Source: Paenibacillus sp. PL91 (GTDB lineage Bacteria > Bacillota > Bacilli > Paenibacillales > Paenibacillaceae). Taken from it: a stretch of DNA of 64,000 bases. Position numbers and translations under genes: made by a program. Below the pieces are notes generated by a model. The model did no database searches and was not told the origin of the DNA. It saw nothing but the letters and a program-made list of their open reading frames with translations. Below, piece by piece: positions 47,640-55,356 of this stretch (position 1 is its first letter; the number at the start of each line of letters is the position of its first letter). The stretch spans positions 31,552 to 95,551 of the forward strand of contig NZ_JABBYG020000021.1 in the NCBI RefSeq assembly GCF_012935325.2. Direction: 5' to 3'.

Positions 47640-48303
47640 ACTCCCACCTCCTCTCTAACCGGCTCTGCCCGACCGTTAATAACGAGCAGATGACGAGATA
47701 ATAGACACCGGCCAGTAGATAGAGAAGCATCGGCTCGAAGGTCGACGCCGCGATCAGTTTCGCCGCACCGAACAAGTCCGGAAGCGTGACGAGCGCGGCG
47801 AGCGAGGTCGTCTTCACCAGCGTAATAAACTGGTTGCCGAACGGCGGGATGCAGACCCGGAGCGCTTGCGGCAGGATCACTTTCACGAGCACCTGTCTCC
47901 TCGACATTCCGAGTGCATAGCCGGCTCTCCATTGTCCCTCAGGGAGGGACAGGATGGAGGCACGGATGATCTCCGACGTATAGGCCCCTTCGGATAGCGT
48001 TAAGCTGATCAATACGCTCACGAAAGGCGATAGCAGGATGCCATAGTGGGGAAGCCCGTAGAAAATAATGAAAAGCTGAACGAGAATCGGCGTACACCTG
48101 ATGATCCATACATAGGATCTTGCAAGCTTGCTTAAAAAACGATTAGGTGATAGGCTGGCCAGCGCGACTAATAGAGCTAGGATCAGCCCAAGGAAAAAGG
48201 AAATTAAAGACAGAGGGATCGTATAATTGAGCGTCCCTCTTAGCAACGGGACGAGCGAATCTGAAATAATCTCCATCACCCGCTGAAGCCGGTCTTCCGT
48301 CAT
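47629..48303 (-). CDS. amino-acid ABC transporter permease
   Basis: 224 aa from the ATG at 48303 (AAGGA nine bases upstream); an upstream Met at 48348 lacks a site. Five membrane helices and the EAA loop (LPEGQWRAGYALGMSR, then VILPQALRVCIPPFGN). HisM/TcyB type. First gene of the operon; faces the HxlR regulator gene. Confidence 0.92.
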   Translation of the reverse strand: MTEDRLQRVMEIISDSLVPLLRGTLNYTIPLSLISFFLGLILALLVALASLSPNRFLSKLARSYVWIIRCTPILVQLFIIFYGLPHYGILLSPFVSVLISLTLSEGAYTSEIIRASILSLPEGQWRAGYALGMSRRQVLVKVILPQALRVCIPPFGNQFITLVKTTSLAALVTLPDLFGAAKLIAASTFEPMLLYLLAGVYYLVICSLLTVGQSRLERRWEYAK

Positions 48304-48396
48304 GACAATCCATCCTTGATGCCGCAATAGGCATTTGATATAATTCATATTATTCCAATACTATTACCTGTATTTATGAGCAAACGGAGGTTAGCG

Positions 48397-48756
48397 ATGA
48401 TTAACTTTAGGAATTCCCGGTACCGGTGCGCATCCGAAATTACGTTGGACCTGATCAGCGGGAAATGGAAGATTCTCATCCTCAGCTATTTGTCCGAAAA
48501 CACCTTTCGCTTCAACGAACTACAGAAGCTAATGCCCGGCGCCACCCAAAAGATGCTGACCGCGCAATTAAGAGATTTAGAGCAAGACGGCCTGATCGTC
48601 CGCAAGGTCTACGCGGTCGCGCCTCCAAAGGTCGAATATTACTTATCGGAATTCGGAAGCCGCCTTGTTCCGATGCTGAAGACGCTGTGCGATTTCGGTG
48701 CGGATTACATGGAGAGCTTCCAGTCCGCTGCCAAGACCGATGATCAGCGAGCTTGA
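48397..48756 (+). CDS. HxlR-family transcriptional regulator
   Basis: 119 aa; GGAGG six bases before the ATG at 48397. HxlR winged helix: ISGKWKILILSYL, FNELQKLMPGATQKMLTAQL and RKVYAVAPPKVEYYL, with the N-terminal Cys (YRCASEITLD) common in redox- or aldehyde-sensing members. Divergent from the ABC transporter operon, which it probably regulates. Confidence 0.92.
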   Translation: MINFRNSRYRCASEITLDLISGKWKILILSYLSENTFRFNELQKLMPGATQKMLTAQLRDLEQDGLIVRKVYAVAPPKVEYYLSEFGSRLVPMLKTLCDFGADYMESFQSAAKTDDQRA

Positions 48757-48763
48757 GTCTCGG

Positions 48764-50182
48764 CTATGTGATCAGAATTTTTGCGCCGAAGCCTTTGCCC
48801 GAACCCGCTGCCCTATGAAGCGCCTCTTCCCCATCCTCTTCCAGAACGATGACATTCTCCGGATACAATTTTCCAAGCAGCGCCCATAACACAAGCGGGT
48901 TTCTTGCCGTGTCGATCAGATGATACCCGGAGTCGGCCGTTGCCAGACCGGGTAGCTCCAAAATTTTCGCAGCCGAATGGCGCGTGACGTTCTCCAGATC
49001 CAGCTGGCTTGATGGGTCATGATCAGGCTTAGATTCCGGGAGGTACAGATATCGATGCCCTCTGAAAATTTGCCCGAGGTCCACATCATAATCGGCAGCG
49101 GCAATACGGAACCGGTACCGGATTTGTATCCGATCTTCCGCATCTTCTATAGGGCTGACCAACAGTTCGGCTTCGCGCGCTTGCTCTAACGCCCATTCAA
49201 CTGAAGCAATGCCGACTACGTTATTGTCTTTCACAGTACTGTCATCCACCTTGCTCCTTGAAGCAGAATAGTAATCCGCGTAGGCGTAGTCGAAAACTGC
49301 CGCCGCAGTCTCTCCTTCAACGAACGGAACCGTTCTGACCGGATACCAACGGAGCAGATACCTTCGCGCTGTAGCCGGATGCCCGTTCAAGCTTGCCGGC
49401 AGTATTGTGCCATAATGGTACTGAAAGCCGTAACCTGCGGCCGATAACGCAGGGGCTAAGCCGCTTTGCGCATAGTGGAGCACCGATTGGTGTGATGGCT
49501 TACCGATGAGAAATTCCGATAGGAAAGCGGTGCGGGCCTGTTCGGTGAAACGAAGGCCTTTTCCCGTTTCCCCATGCTTGATCTCGATCGGTACCTCCTC
49601 CCAATTCTCGAAAGGAATGAGGAAATCACGTAAGAGCACCAGCTGATGAAGATATTCATTGAACAGCTGCATCACGGTAGGTCCCCCATGCGGACCGGTC
49701 AGTATATCCGTGACGAGAAGCGTCCACAAATGATGGTCGCATCGGCTCCGGAACCGAATGGTCCCCAGCACCTCCCTGCTGATCGGCGTCTCCTCCTCCC
49801 CGCGTTCGCTTGCCCACCGGGCAATGGTTTCCCCGATCTTGCGGGCTTGCTCTGCCAGCTCGAGTCTCGCCGTATCTTCGAGCGCAAGCGCATCCAACTG
49901 CAATACCGCTTCCCTCCCGGAGAGCGCCAGACTGTTCCTGACATTCTCCAGCAAAGGCTCATAGCCCGATGTTCCTCGTAGGTGCTCGATCACTGAATCC
50001 AGCAGCATCCCCAGCTCCCATACAATTTCGCGCGCTCGGTATACTCCCTCGGGCAGCTCCCAGTCCCATTCTCCCTCAGGTTGACGGGTCAAAGCATCTT
50101 GTTGCGGATTCGCAATGTTCAGCGCAAGCGGAGTTCCCCAGCTTAGGCTGTACTCCCCCACCTTTAATTGATAGGTTGACAT
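48764..50182 (-). CDS. hypothetical protein, 472 aa
   Basis: Start ATG 50182 with GAGAGG upstream. Soluble and acidic. Begins YQLKVGEYSLSWGTPLALNI; the middle has RFRSRCDHHLWTLLVTDIL. I do not recognise a family. Its GC is similar to the ABC transporter genes, and its end is 7 bp from the convergent HxlR gene. It is not bounded by a repeat on the HxlR side. Confidence 0.7.
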   Translation of the reverse strand: MSTYQLKVGEYSLSWGTPLALNIANPQQDALTRQPEGEWDWELPEGVYRAREIVWELGMLLDSVIEHLRGTSGYEPLLENVRNSLALSGREAVLQLDALALEDTARLELAEQARKIGETIARWASERGEEETPISREVLGTIRFRSRCDHHLWTLLVTDILTGPHGGPTVMQLFNEYLHQLVLLRDFLIPFENWEEVPIEIKHGETGKGLRFTEQARTAFLSEFLIGKPSHQSVLHYAQSGLAPALSAAGYGFQYHYGTILPASLNGHPATARRYLLRWYPVRTVPFVEGETAAAVFDYAYADYYSASRSKVDDSTVKDNNVVGIASVEWALEQAREAELLVSPIEDAEDRIQIRYRFRIAAADYDVDLGQIFRGHRYLYLPESKPDHDPSSQLDLENVTRHSAAKILELPGLATADSGYHLIDTARNPLVLWALLGKLYPENVIVLEEDGEEALHRAAGSGKGFGAKILIT

Positions 50183-50418
50183 CCTTATACACCTCTCTTT
50201 CGTTTTTACTAGATTAACAACGCTGCCGGTTTTTGGGAAGTACGCACTTTTCCGTATTATTGTTCCTTTTCGGTGCGATAGGCACCAAAAGGGAACTGTC
50301 ATCGCGTTTCCTCTAAGTCTTTTGAATTGGCGAAACGAAGGAGCTTTGCGAGATGCTCCTGACTATAATCGCTTTATTTTGGGTGAAGTGACAGGACAAT
50401 GTTTAAGAAGGAGAGTGT

Positions 50419-50690
50419 ATGGTAGTTCAAACGCAAAGACGCGCTATTTTTCCTGGCCTTAGCCTTGGCCGTAACGTAGGGTAAGGTTTTCTATTCGGGC
50501 TCGACTTCGTCGGATTCATCGATGAAGCTTTGTTTCACCAGCTGCTTCACTGGCAACACTTTTACGATAATCGACGACGGAAATTGGCTTGGTATCGGAC
50601 GGTTTGTTTCATGCCTTTAACTGATTGCGACCATCGGGGGCTTGTTTATGATTGCGGACTTTCGCCGGCGCGCTGCGTTGTTAGAACTAT
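50419..50690 (+). pseudogene. remnant of a DUF2243 membrane protein
   Basis: GFLFGLDFVGFIDEALFHQ and LLHWQHFYD are the signature of DUF2243. The parts before and after (ATIGGLFMIADFRRRAA) are in other frames, and a stop interrupts the start. It has decayed beyond function. Confidence 0.7.
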
Positions 50691-50774
50691 CGTGTCCCGT
50701 TAGAATTCCTGTAAAACAAACGAAATAATAATTTTGCCGACAGCATTAACGTAATCTGCCCGTTAGCTCAATAA
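50680..50774. repeat. CCCGTTAG right box followed by a left box
   Basis: Right box GAACTATCGTGTCCCGTTAG (50683-50703), 40 bp of unknown DNA, then left box AATCTGCCCGTTAGCTCAAT. Their usual partners are missing, as if two elements had recombined. Confidence 0.75.
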
Positions 50775-50838
50775 AAGAAGTGCTTTAACATAAATAAGAA
50801 ATCAAAAAACCCGACCTCATGAGGTCGGGTTTTCCATG

Positions 50839-50871
50839 ATGGAGATGGAGGCGAGGGGGGTCGCACCCCTT
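50839..50871 (-). ncRNA. tmRNA (ssrA) 3'-end-like fragment, second copy
   Basis: On the minus strand GGGGTGCGACCCCCC then TCGCCTCCA, followed by the terminator. The terminal CCA is altered (CCATCTCC), so it is more decayed than copy 1. Confidence 0.45.
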
Positions 50872-50887
50872 TAAATACTGAATATTT

Positions 50888-50929
50888 TCTCACTACATTC
50901 TCACTACATTCTCACTACATTCTCACTAC
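50888..50929. repeat. 11-bp tandem repeat
   Basis: Four units of CTCACTACATT (last one diverging). Confidence 0.85.
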
Positions 50930-51046
50930 TAAAACATTAGTTTTAAATTCAAATGCTCCAAGATCAGTGCATAAGCAATTTTTCTTATTGACCCTTTCAT
51001 TAACGAAGTTCACCTGAAGTTCATCAACCCCGTTAGTTTTAACACG

Positions 51047-51150
51047 TATTTGAACTAAACTGCCAGTTAGTATGAAAAAGGCAGCCGATCATTGTGACCA
51101 GCTGCCTCGGTGTCTTTATTGAACTATCGTGTCCCGTTAGCGTAATAAAC
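51047..51150. repeat. CCCGTTAG element 20, class-a
   Basis: Head TATTTGAACTAAACTGCCAG, hairpin GCAGCCGATCATTGTGACCA, right box TTGAACTATCGTGTCCCGTT. Confidence 0.92.
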
Positions 51151-51159
51151 CACGATTTG

Positions 51160-51801
51160 TCAGTTTACAGATAACTTAAATATCAAAGCCCATTTTGCGT
51201 TTTTCAATCGCTCTGGAGTTAAATCAATGGTTTCCCACTCATTCTTATCTGTGGCCTGCATCCCCCATACGGCAACCTCGTCATTTTCTGAGACATCCAA
51301 GTTTTTATTTAGTTGGATAGTATTGCTTCCTGTATTTCTAATATCACGATCGATGTATGTAATACTTGATGCCGTACCGTTTTTATTCGCAAAAGCTGTT
51401 GTGATCTCATATAGTGGTTTACTGCCTTCAATTGAAACTGTCTTAATCGATGCAATAAATTCGCCTTCATAGTCCTTTGTCTTATCTTGTGGATCCTGCA
51501 TTGAGGTGCCATTGGAACTGTATGTCTTTGTTTTCGTTCCGTTTTCCCAAAGTTCAATTTTAGCAGAAATATCATTTTTGTTTCCGCCGTACTTCAATTT
51601 CACTGCACCCGACATCGTGCCAAGAAAAGGTTGGAACTTCCGTGCCTCTCCGGCAAATAAATCGATTGGCTCCACGTGCAAAGCAGTTCCTTCAACTTGT
51701 TTTGTTATTGCTGTTTCCGGTTGGTTGGATACATCCTTTGAGCACGCACACAGCATTGCAGCAATAATAAGTATCAAACCTATGAGATTTAGCTTCTGCA
51801 A
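51160..51801 (-). CDS. hypothetical lipoprotein, 213 aa (cassette-like)
   Basis: TTG start at 51801 with GGGGAG nine bases upstream. Lipobox AAMLCAC. The mature part looks like a small beta-sandwich (VKLKYGGNKNDISAKIELWE, KTKTYSSNGTS). No family recognised. A sigma-A-like promoter (TTGTGT, TAAAAT) lies between the left box of element 21 and the gene, and the stop is 10 bp from the right box of element 20. A typical single-gene unit. Confidence 0.7.
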   Translation of the reverse strand: MQKLNLIGLILIIAAMLCACSKDVSNQPETAITKQVEGTALHVEPIDLFAGEARKFQPFLGTMSGAVKLKYGGNKNDISAKIELWENGTKTKTYSSNGTSMQDPQDKTKDYEGEFIASIKTVSIEGSKPLYEITTAFANKNGTASSITYIDRDIRNTGSNTIQLNKNLDVSENDEVAVWGMQATDKNEWETIDLTPERLKNAKWALIFKLSVN

Positions 51802-51870
51802 AATAATTTACTCCCCTTCTTTTTACATTGTTTAATTTTACCATTAACCAAGCTATAGTTAGAACACAAT

Positions 51871-51900
51871 TTTTTAAGTATACTGCCCGTTAGCGTACTC
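51871..51900. repeat. CCCGTTAG element 21, lone left box
   Basis: AAGTATACTGCCCGTTAGCG. The 350 bp to the next gene show nothing recognisable. Confidence 0.8.
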
Positions 51901-52253
51901 TTTTTTCAATTTTAAAAGATAATTTTCAACTTAGATTGTTTTTTACTGATCGAGAAAAATATTTATTAACGGTGTTAAGCTCTCGCGTGGTAGCCCTTCG
52001 TACGGGAGCAAATCATAATAGTTTTTATGTTAGTTCTAAAATTGACTGCAAACGTAAATTCAGATGCTCTCATTTCCCGTCTTTGGAGAGCCAGTGGAAG
52101 TTTGAATCACTTTATCGAAACTCCCATGTTTCTCCTGGACTAATAAACCCACAGCATCCATCACGATAGAAAAATTCATCAAGAAACAGGCACTACAAAA
52201 AAATTTTCATCATATATAGGTGATATCCGTTCGGATTTGATGAGGAGGATATC

Positions 52254-53351
52254 ATGCAACCTATGTTACCTATGGAAAAATATTTTGGGCATTTTGAACT
52301 GGTGCATGCTTTTTATGGGGCTATGCCTACAGGTGTCAGCGTTTCCGAAACCGGTCGTATTTTTGTATGCTTTCCGAAATGGGGAGACGACGTTCAATTT
52401 ACTGTAGCGGAAATTGTTGAGGGTGAATTGCAGCCTTATCCTAGTGTAGAAACCAATCTAGTTAATACTGGGAATATTACGATGTCTTTCGTCAGTGTCC
52501 AAAGTATCGTTGCTGATGGAAGAGGAACACTTTGGGTACTAGATACAGGGGCACCAAATTTTTCTGAACCTATTCAAGGGGGAGCAAAATTAGTTGCTGT
52601 TGATTTAAGCACGAATACAATAAGGAGAGTATATACCTTTACAGAAGATGTAGTCTTGCCAACAACTTATCTGAATGATGTCCGTTTGGATTTTCGGGTT
52701 GGAAGTGCAGGCTATGCATATATAACGGATTCTTCTTCCAGAGGGCCAGGGGCTATTATCGTCGTAGATTTAGAAAATGGGAACGCGTTTAGACGGTTAA
52801 ATGGGGCAATATCAACTTCACCTGATCCCTATTTTCTACCGAAAGTAGAAGGTGAAATTTTGATGAATCGAAACCCAGACGGCTCGACTTTCCCATTTAG
52901 ATTGGCTTCCGATAGTTTAGCGATTTCTCCTGATGGAAAGGTTTTATTTTTTGCTCCGCTAACCAGCCGTCAGCTGTTCTCGATCTCAACAGAAGCCCTA
53001 AGAGACAGAAGGATACAGGACCTGAATTTATCCCAATATGTGCAGTATTGGGGGGAAAAAGGTGCGTCTGATGGAATGATCACCGGCGTAAAAGGAACCG
53101 TTTATGCGGGAGACTATGAAAACAATAGTATCCGGAAGATATTGCCGAATGGCGCAATGGAAACCATCGCACATGACCCGAGAATTTTATGGCCGGATAC
53201 TTTTTCGATTGGCCCCGATCAATACTTATATGTCATTGTGAATCAATTACATCGGCAGGCGAGATTTCATTATGGAAGAGACCTGCGGGAAAAACCATAT
53301 AGTTTACTTCGAATGAGAATTGATGAATTCCCTGCTCCTACCTTTTCATAG
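52254..53351 (+). CDS. major royal jelly/yellow-family beta-propeller protein
   Basis: 365 aa, ATGAGGAGGATATC upstream. MRJP-family propeller: PTGVSVSETGRIFVCFPKW, VADGRGTLWVLDTGAP, YAYITDSSSRGPGAIIVVDL and LFFAPLTSRQLFSI. No signal peptide. In bacteria such proteins may be lactonases or sugar-acid binding proteins; function here unknown. One of few plus-strand genes in this region, ended by its own terminator (53364-53398). Confidence 0.85.
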   Translation: MQPMLPMEKYFGHFELVHAFYGAMPTGVSVSETGRIFVCFPKWGDDVQFTVAEIVEGELQPYPSVETNLVNTGNITMSFVSVQSIVADGRGTLWVLDTGAPNFSEPIQGGAKLVAVDLSTNTIRRVYTFTEDVVLPTTYLNDVRLDFRVGSAGYAYITDSSSRGPGAIIVVDLENGNAFRRLNGAISTSPDPYFLPKVEGEILMNRNPDGSTFPFRLASDSLAISPDGKVLFFAPLTSRQLFSISTEALRDRRIQDLNLSQYVQYWGEKGASDGMITGVKGTVYAGDYENNSIRKILPNGAMETIAHDPRILWPDTFSIGPDQYLYVIVNQLHRQARFHYGRDLREKPYSLLRMRIDEFPAPTFS

Positions 53352-53465
53352 TAATCGTAAACGAAGGTAGCTATCCCCCATCAGGGAGCTGCTTTTTTTG
53401 TAAGATATTCCCGCGATAAATGGAATACTAATGCCAAGAAATTAACCAAGGGGAAAGAATGGTAT

Positions 53466-53526
53466 GAGAGGGCTACCACTCGGCAGCCCTTTCGGTGTTC
53501 ATCTATCGTTACCCGTTAGCTCAACT
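53466..53526. repeat. CCCGTTAG element 22, class-b, left box lost
   Basis: Hairpin GGGCTACCACTCGGCAGCCC, right box TTCATCTATCGTTACCCGTT. The next gene's TAA is inside the box. Confidence 0.85.
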
Positions 53527-54108
53527 CATTACGTTGCAAATCGTTAAAATCATCTATAAAATAGCCTTCTGATTTCCATCCACTATTAGTTTTCTGTATT
53601 AATGCCCCTATAGACGATTTAGCTTTACCGAATCTACTCATAAGATTGGCTTTATAATAATCCATATCGCGACCTTCAAAAACATAGTCTAACGCACAAT
53701 AGTTATCTCCCATATATATTGCAAAGTTATAACCGAAGTAGTCAGCAAATTCTTGGCATATTCCCCTTAGTTCAAATTGTAACTCTTGATTTTCTATAAA
53801 GTGGTACCACCTAAAACAAGGACTGAACTCACAGATATACTGATTAAATATAAATCTAAACCCACCGGGGCCTCCAAGCTCAACATATTCTTCATCCCCT
53901 ATTAGCACGGGATCAAATGGCCCAAAGTTGTTAATACGATCACGATTTAATAACCATTGCCTGTCAAGATGCGGGTTATGAAAATTACTTCTTTAATACA
54001 CTTGACAACTTTTGGGAATCTGGTCCCTTTAACGATCTCTTCATTAAAAACTTCTATGGCTGTAACATCTAATGAGTGTTTAAAAACAGCTGAGAAATCT
54101 ATCCCCAT
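53516..54108 (-). pseudogene. hypothetical gene with one frameshift (cassette-like)
   Basis: ATG 54108 after GTGGGGTGGGAAA and a TATAAT box. First frame MGIDFSAVFKHSLDVTAIEV; near 54000 the frame changes to NPHLDRQWLLNRDRINNFGP and continues (YVELGGPGGFRF, GYNFAIYMGDNYCALDYVF) to a TAA supplied by the repeat. Joined, about 197 aa; no family recognised. Either a recent pseudogene or a sequence error. Confidence 0.6.
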
Positions 54109-54163
54109 TTTCCCACCCCACAATTCAAAATCCTTCCATCCCATTATATCATTTTTATTCCCA

Positions 54164-54252
54164 CTTGAACTAAACTGCCCGTTAGCGTAGCGAAGGGCTG
54201 CCATGTGGCAGCCCTTCAGAGGTGGAACTATCGTTCCCCGTTAGCGTAATGG
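54164..54252. repeat. CCCGTTAG element 23, class-b (textbook copy)
   Basis: Head CTTGAACTAAACTGCCCGTT, perfect hairpin GAAGGGCTGCCATGTGGCAG closing with CCCTTC, right box GGAACTATCGTTCCCCGTTA. Confidence 0.95.
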
Positions 54253-54260
54253 CAAATGCT

Positions 54261-54530
54261 TCATTCAAAAATAACAGGGACCATTAAAGAAAAAAATGTA
54301 GTTCCAAGTAAATATGAAATTGTAGAAACCAAAAAATACCTGAAATTCTTCATGAAAATGGCAACAAAAATCACTGAAAAAAAGGGTATCCCCCATACGA
54401 AAAAAATCAAGTATTTCATTCCAATGTGTGCTGATAGTGAATTAATGTAAATTGGAATTCCAATCATTATCCATAAAACAGAAAATATGAGCCCCACCAT
54501 TATATGTGTAAGCAATTTAGATTTACCCAC
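54261..54530 (-). CDS. small membrane protein, 89 aa (cassette-like)
   Basis: GTG start with AAGGGGGAACTTA upstream. Three membrane helices fill most of the protein (IMVGLIFSVLWIMIGIPI, FFVWGIPFFSVIFVAIFM, FLVSTISYLLGTTFFSLM). Unknown family. Single gene between elements 23 and 24. Confidence 0.65.
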   Translation of the reverse strand: MGKSKLLTHIMVGLIFSVLWIMIGIPIYINSLSAHIGMKYLIFFVWGIPFFSVIFVAIFMKNFRYFLVSTISYLLGTTFFSLMVPVIFE

Positions 54531-54570
54531 TAAGTTCCCCCTTAAATTCCTTGTCGTTATACTTTACACA

Positions 54571-54662
54571 ATTCCATTAATTGGAAGTGAATAACAGCAG
54601 CCGATCGTGTGCCGGTTGCCGCCATGTTATGGTTGAACTATTGTTTCCCGTTAGTTAAATGC
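54571..54662. repeat. CCCGTTAG element 24, class-a, left box lost
   Basis: Hairpin AGCAGCCGATCGTGTGCCGG, right box TTGAACTATTGTTTCCCGTT. Confidence 0.85.
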
Positions 54663-54673
54663 GAATGGCATGT

Positions 54674-55159
54674 CTAATCCCAATGATTATAGATTACCTC
54701 ACCAACTGTTTTAGGCTTCCAATAAAATATTTGTTTTAGTTCTTTTTCATTCAATGTGTTCTCATTTCTCAGCTTATTCTTGCGATCATCTAGCTGTATT
54801 TGTTCACTAAGTTCTCTTAACTGTAAAACTCGATATTCTGTGCTGTAGGCTTCAATTCCAATAGAGATTGTTTGGTCGTCTATAAATAAAATATTCATGT
54901 ATTCAACTCTTGAAGCGATAGCGATTAATGGGTAAATACCATTTAATAAGATGTGAATCTCTTTTCCGTTAATTTGTATATCAGCACAGTAAAAATTGGT
55001 TTCCTGCGGCTCAGAAACATTGAGCAGTTTTCCACCAACGTGATTTGCTAAAGCATAGCATAGCTTTTTAAAATGGCTAGTGTCTGTCAATGATATATCG
55101 ATTTCCGTGTTATAAAATCCAGAAATTCCATCGCGAAGCAACAAAATAAAACACCTCAT
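54674..55159 (-). CDS. hypothetical protein, 161 aa (cassette-like)
   Basis: Soluble. Begins RCFILLLRDGISGFYNTEID; charged helical middle (LRELSEQIQLDDRKNKL) and a KELKQIFYWKPKTVGE tail. Resembles small immunity-type proteins in layout, but no family is recognised. TATAAT at 55196-55201 (minus strand) lies between left box 25 and the gene, so the unit carries its own promoter. Confidence 0.6.
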   Translation of the reverse strand: MRCFILLLRDGISGFYNTEIDISLTDTSHFKKLCYALANHVGGKLLNVSEPQETNFYCADIQINGKEIHILLNGIYPLIAIASRVEYMNILFIDDQTISIGIEAYSTEYRVLQLRELSEQIQLDDRKNKLRNENTLNEKELKQIFYWKPKTVGEVIYNHWD

Positions 55160-55215
55160 TTTGATTTCAGACCTAACTAATGTTCCCCTGTTAATTATAC
55201 CACTTTTCTATAAAT

Positions 55216-55351
55216 AACTGCGCTAAACTGCCCGTTATCACCATTCTAATACTACGATTTTCATTACGCTATACTGCCCGTTAGCATAGCGAAGGGCTGC
55301 CATGTGGCAGCCCTTCAGGGGTGGAGCTATCGTTCTCCGTTAGTTTAATAA
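55216..55351. repeat. lone left box plus CCCGTTAG element 25, class-b
   Basis: GCGCTAAACTGCCCGTTATC at 55220-55239, then a full copy: head CATTACGCTATACTGCCCGT with matched arms CGCTAT/ATAGCG, the same GAAGGGCTGCCATGTGGCAG hairpin as element 23, and right box GGAGCTATCGTTCTCCGTTA. Confidence 0.92.
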
Positions 55352-55356
55352 GACGA

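Larger units (their letters stand above)
50788..51140. repeat. noncoding block, copy 2
   Basis: Partner of 42540-42860, with four instead of two CTCACTACATT units. Terminator at 50804-50833 (AAACCCGACCTC/GAGGTCGGGTTTT). Confidence 0.9.
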
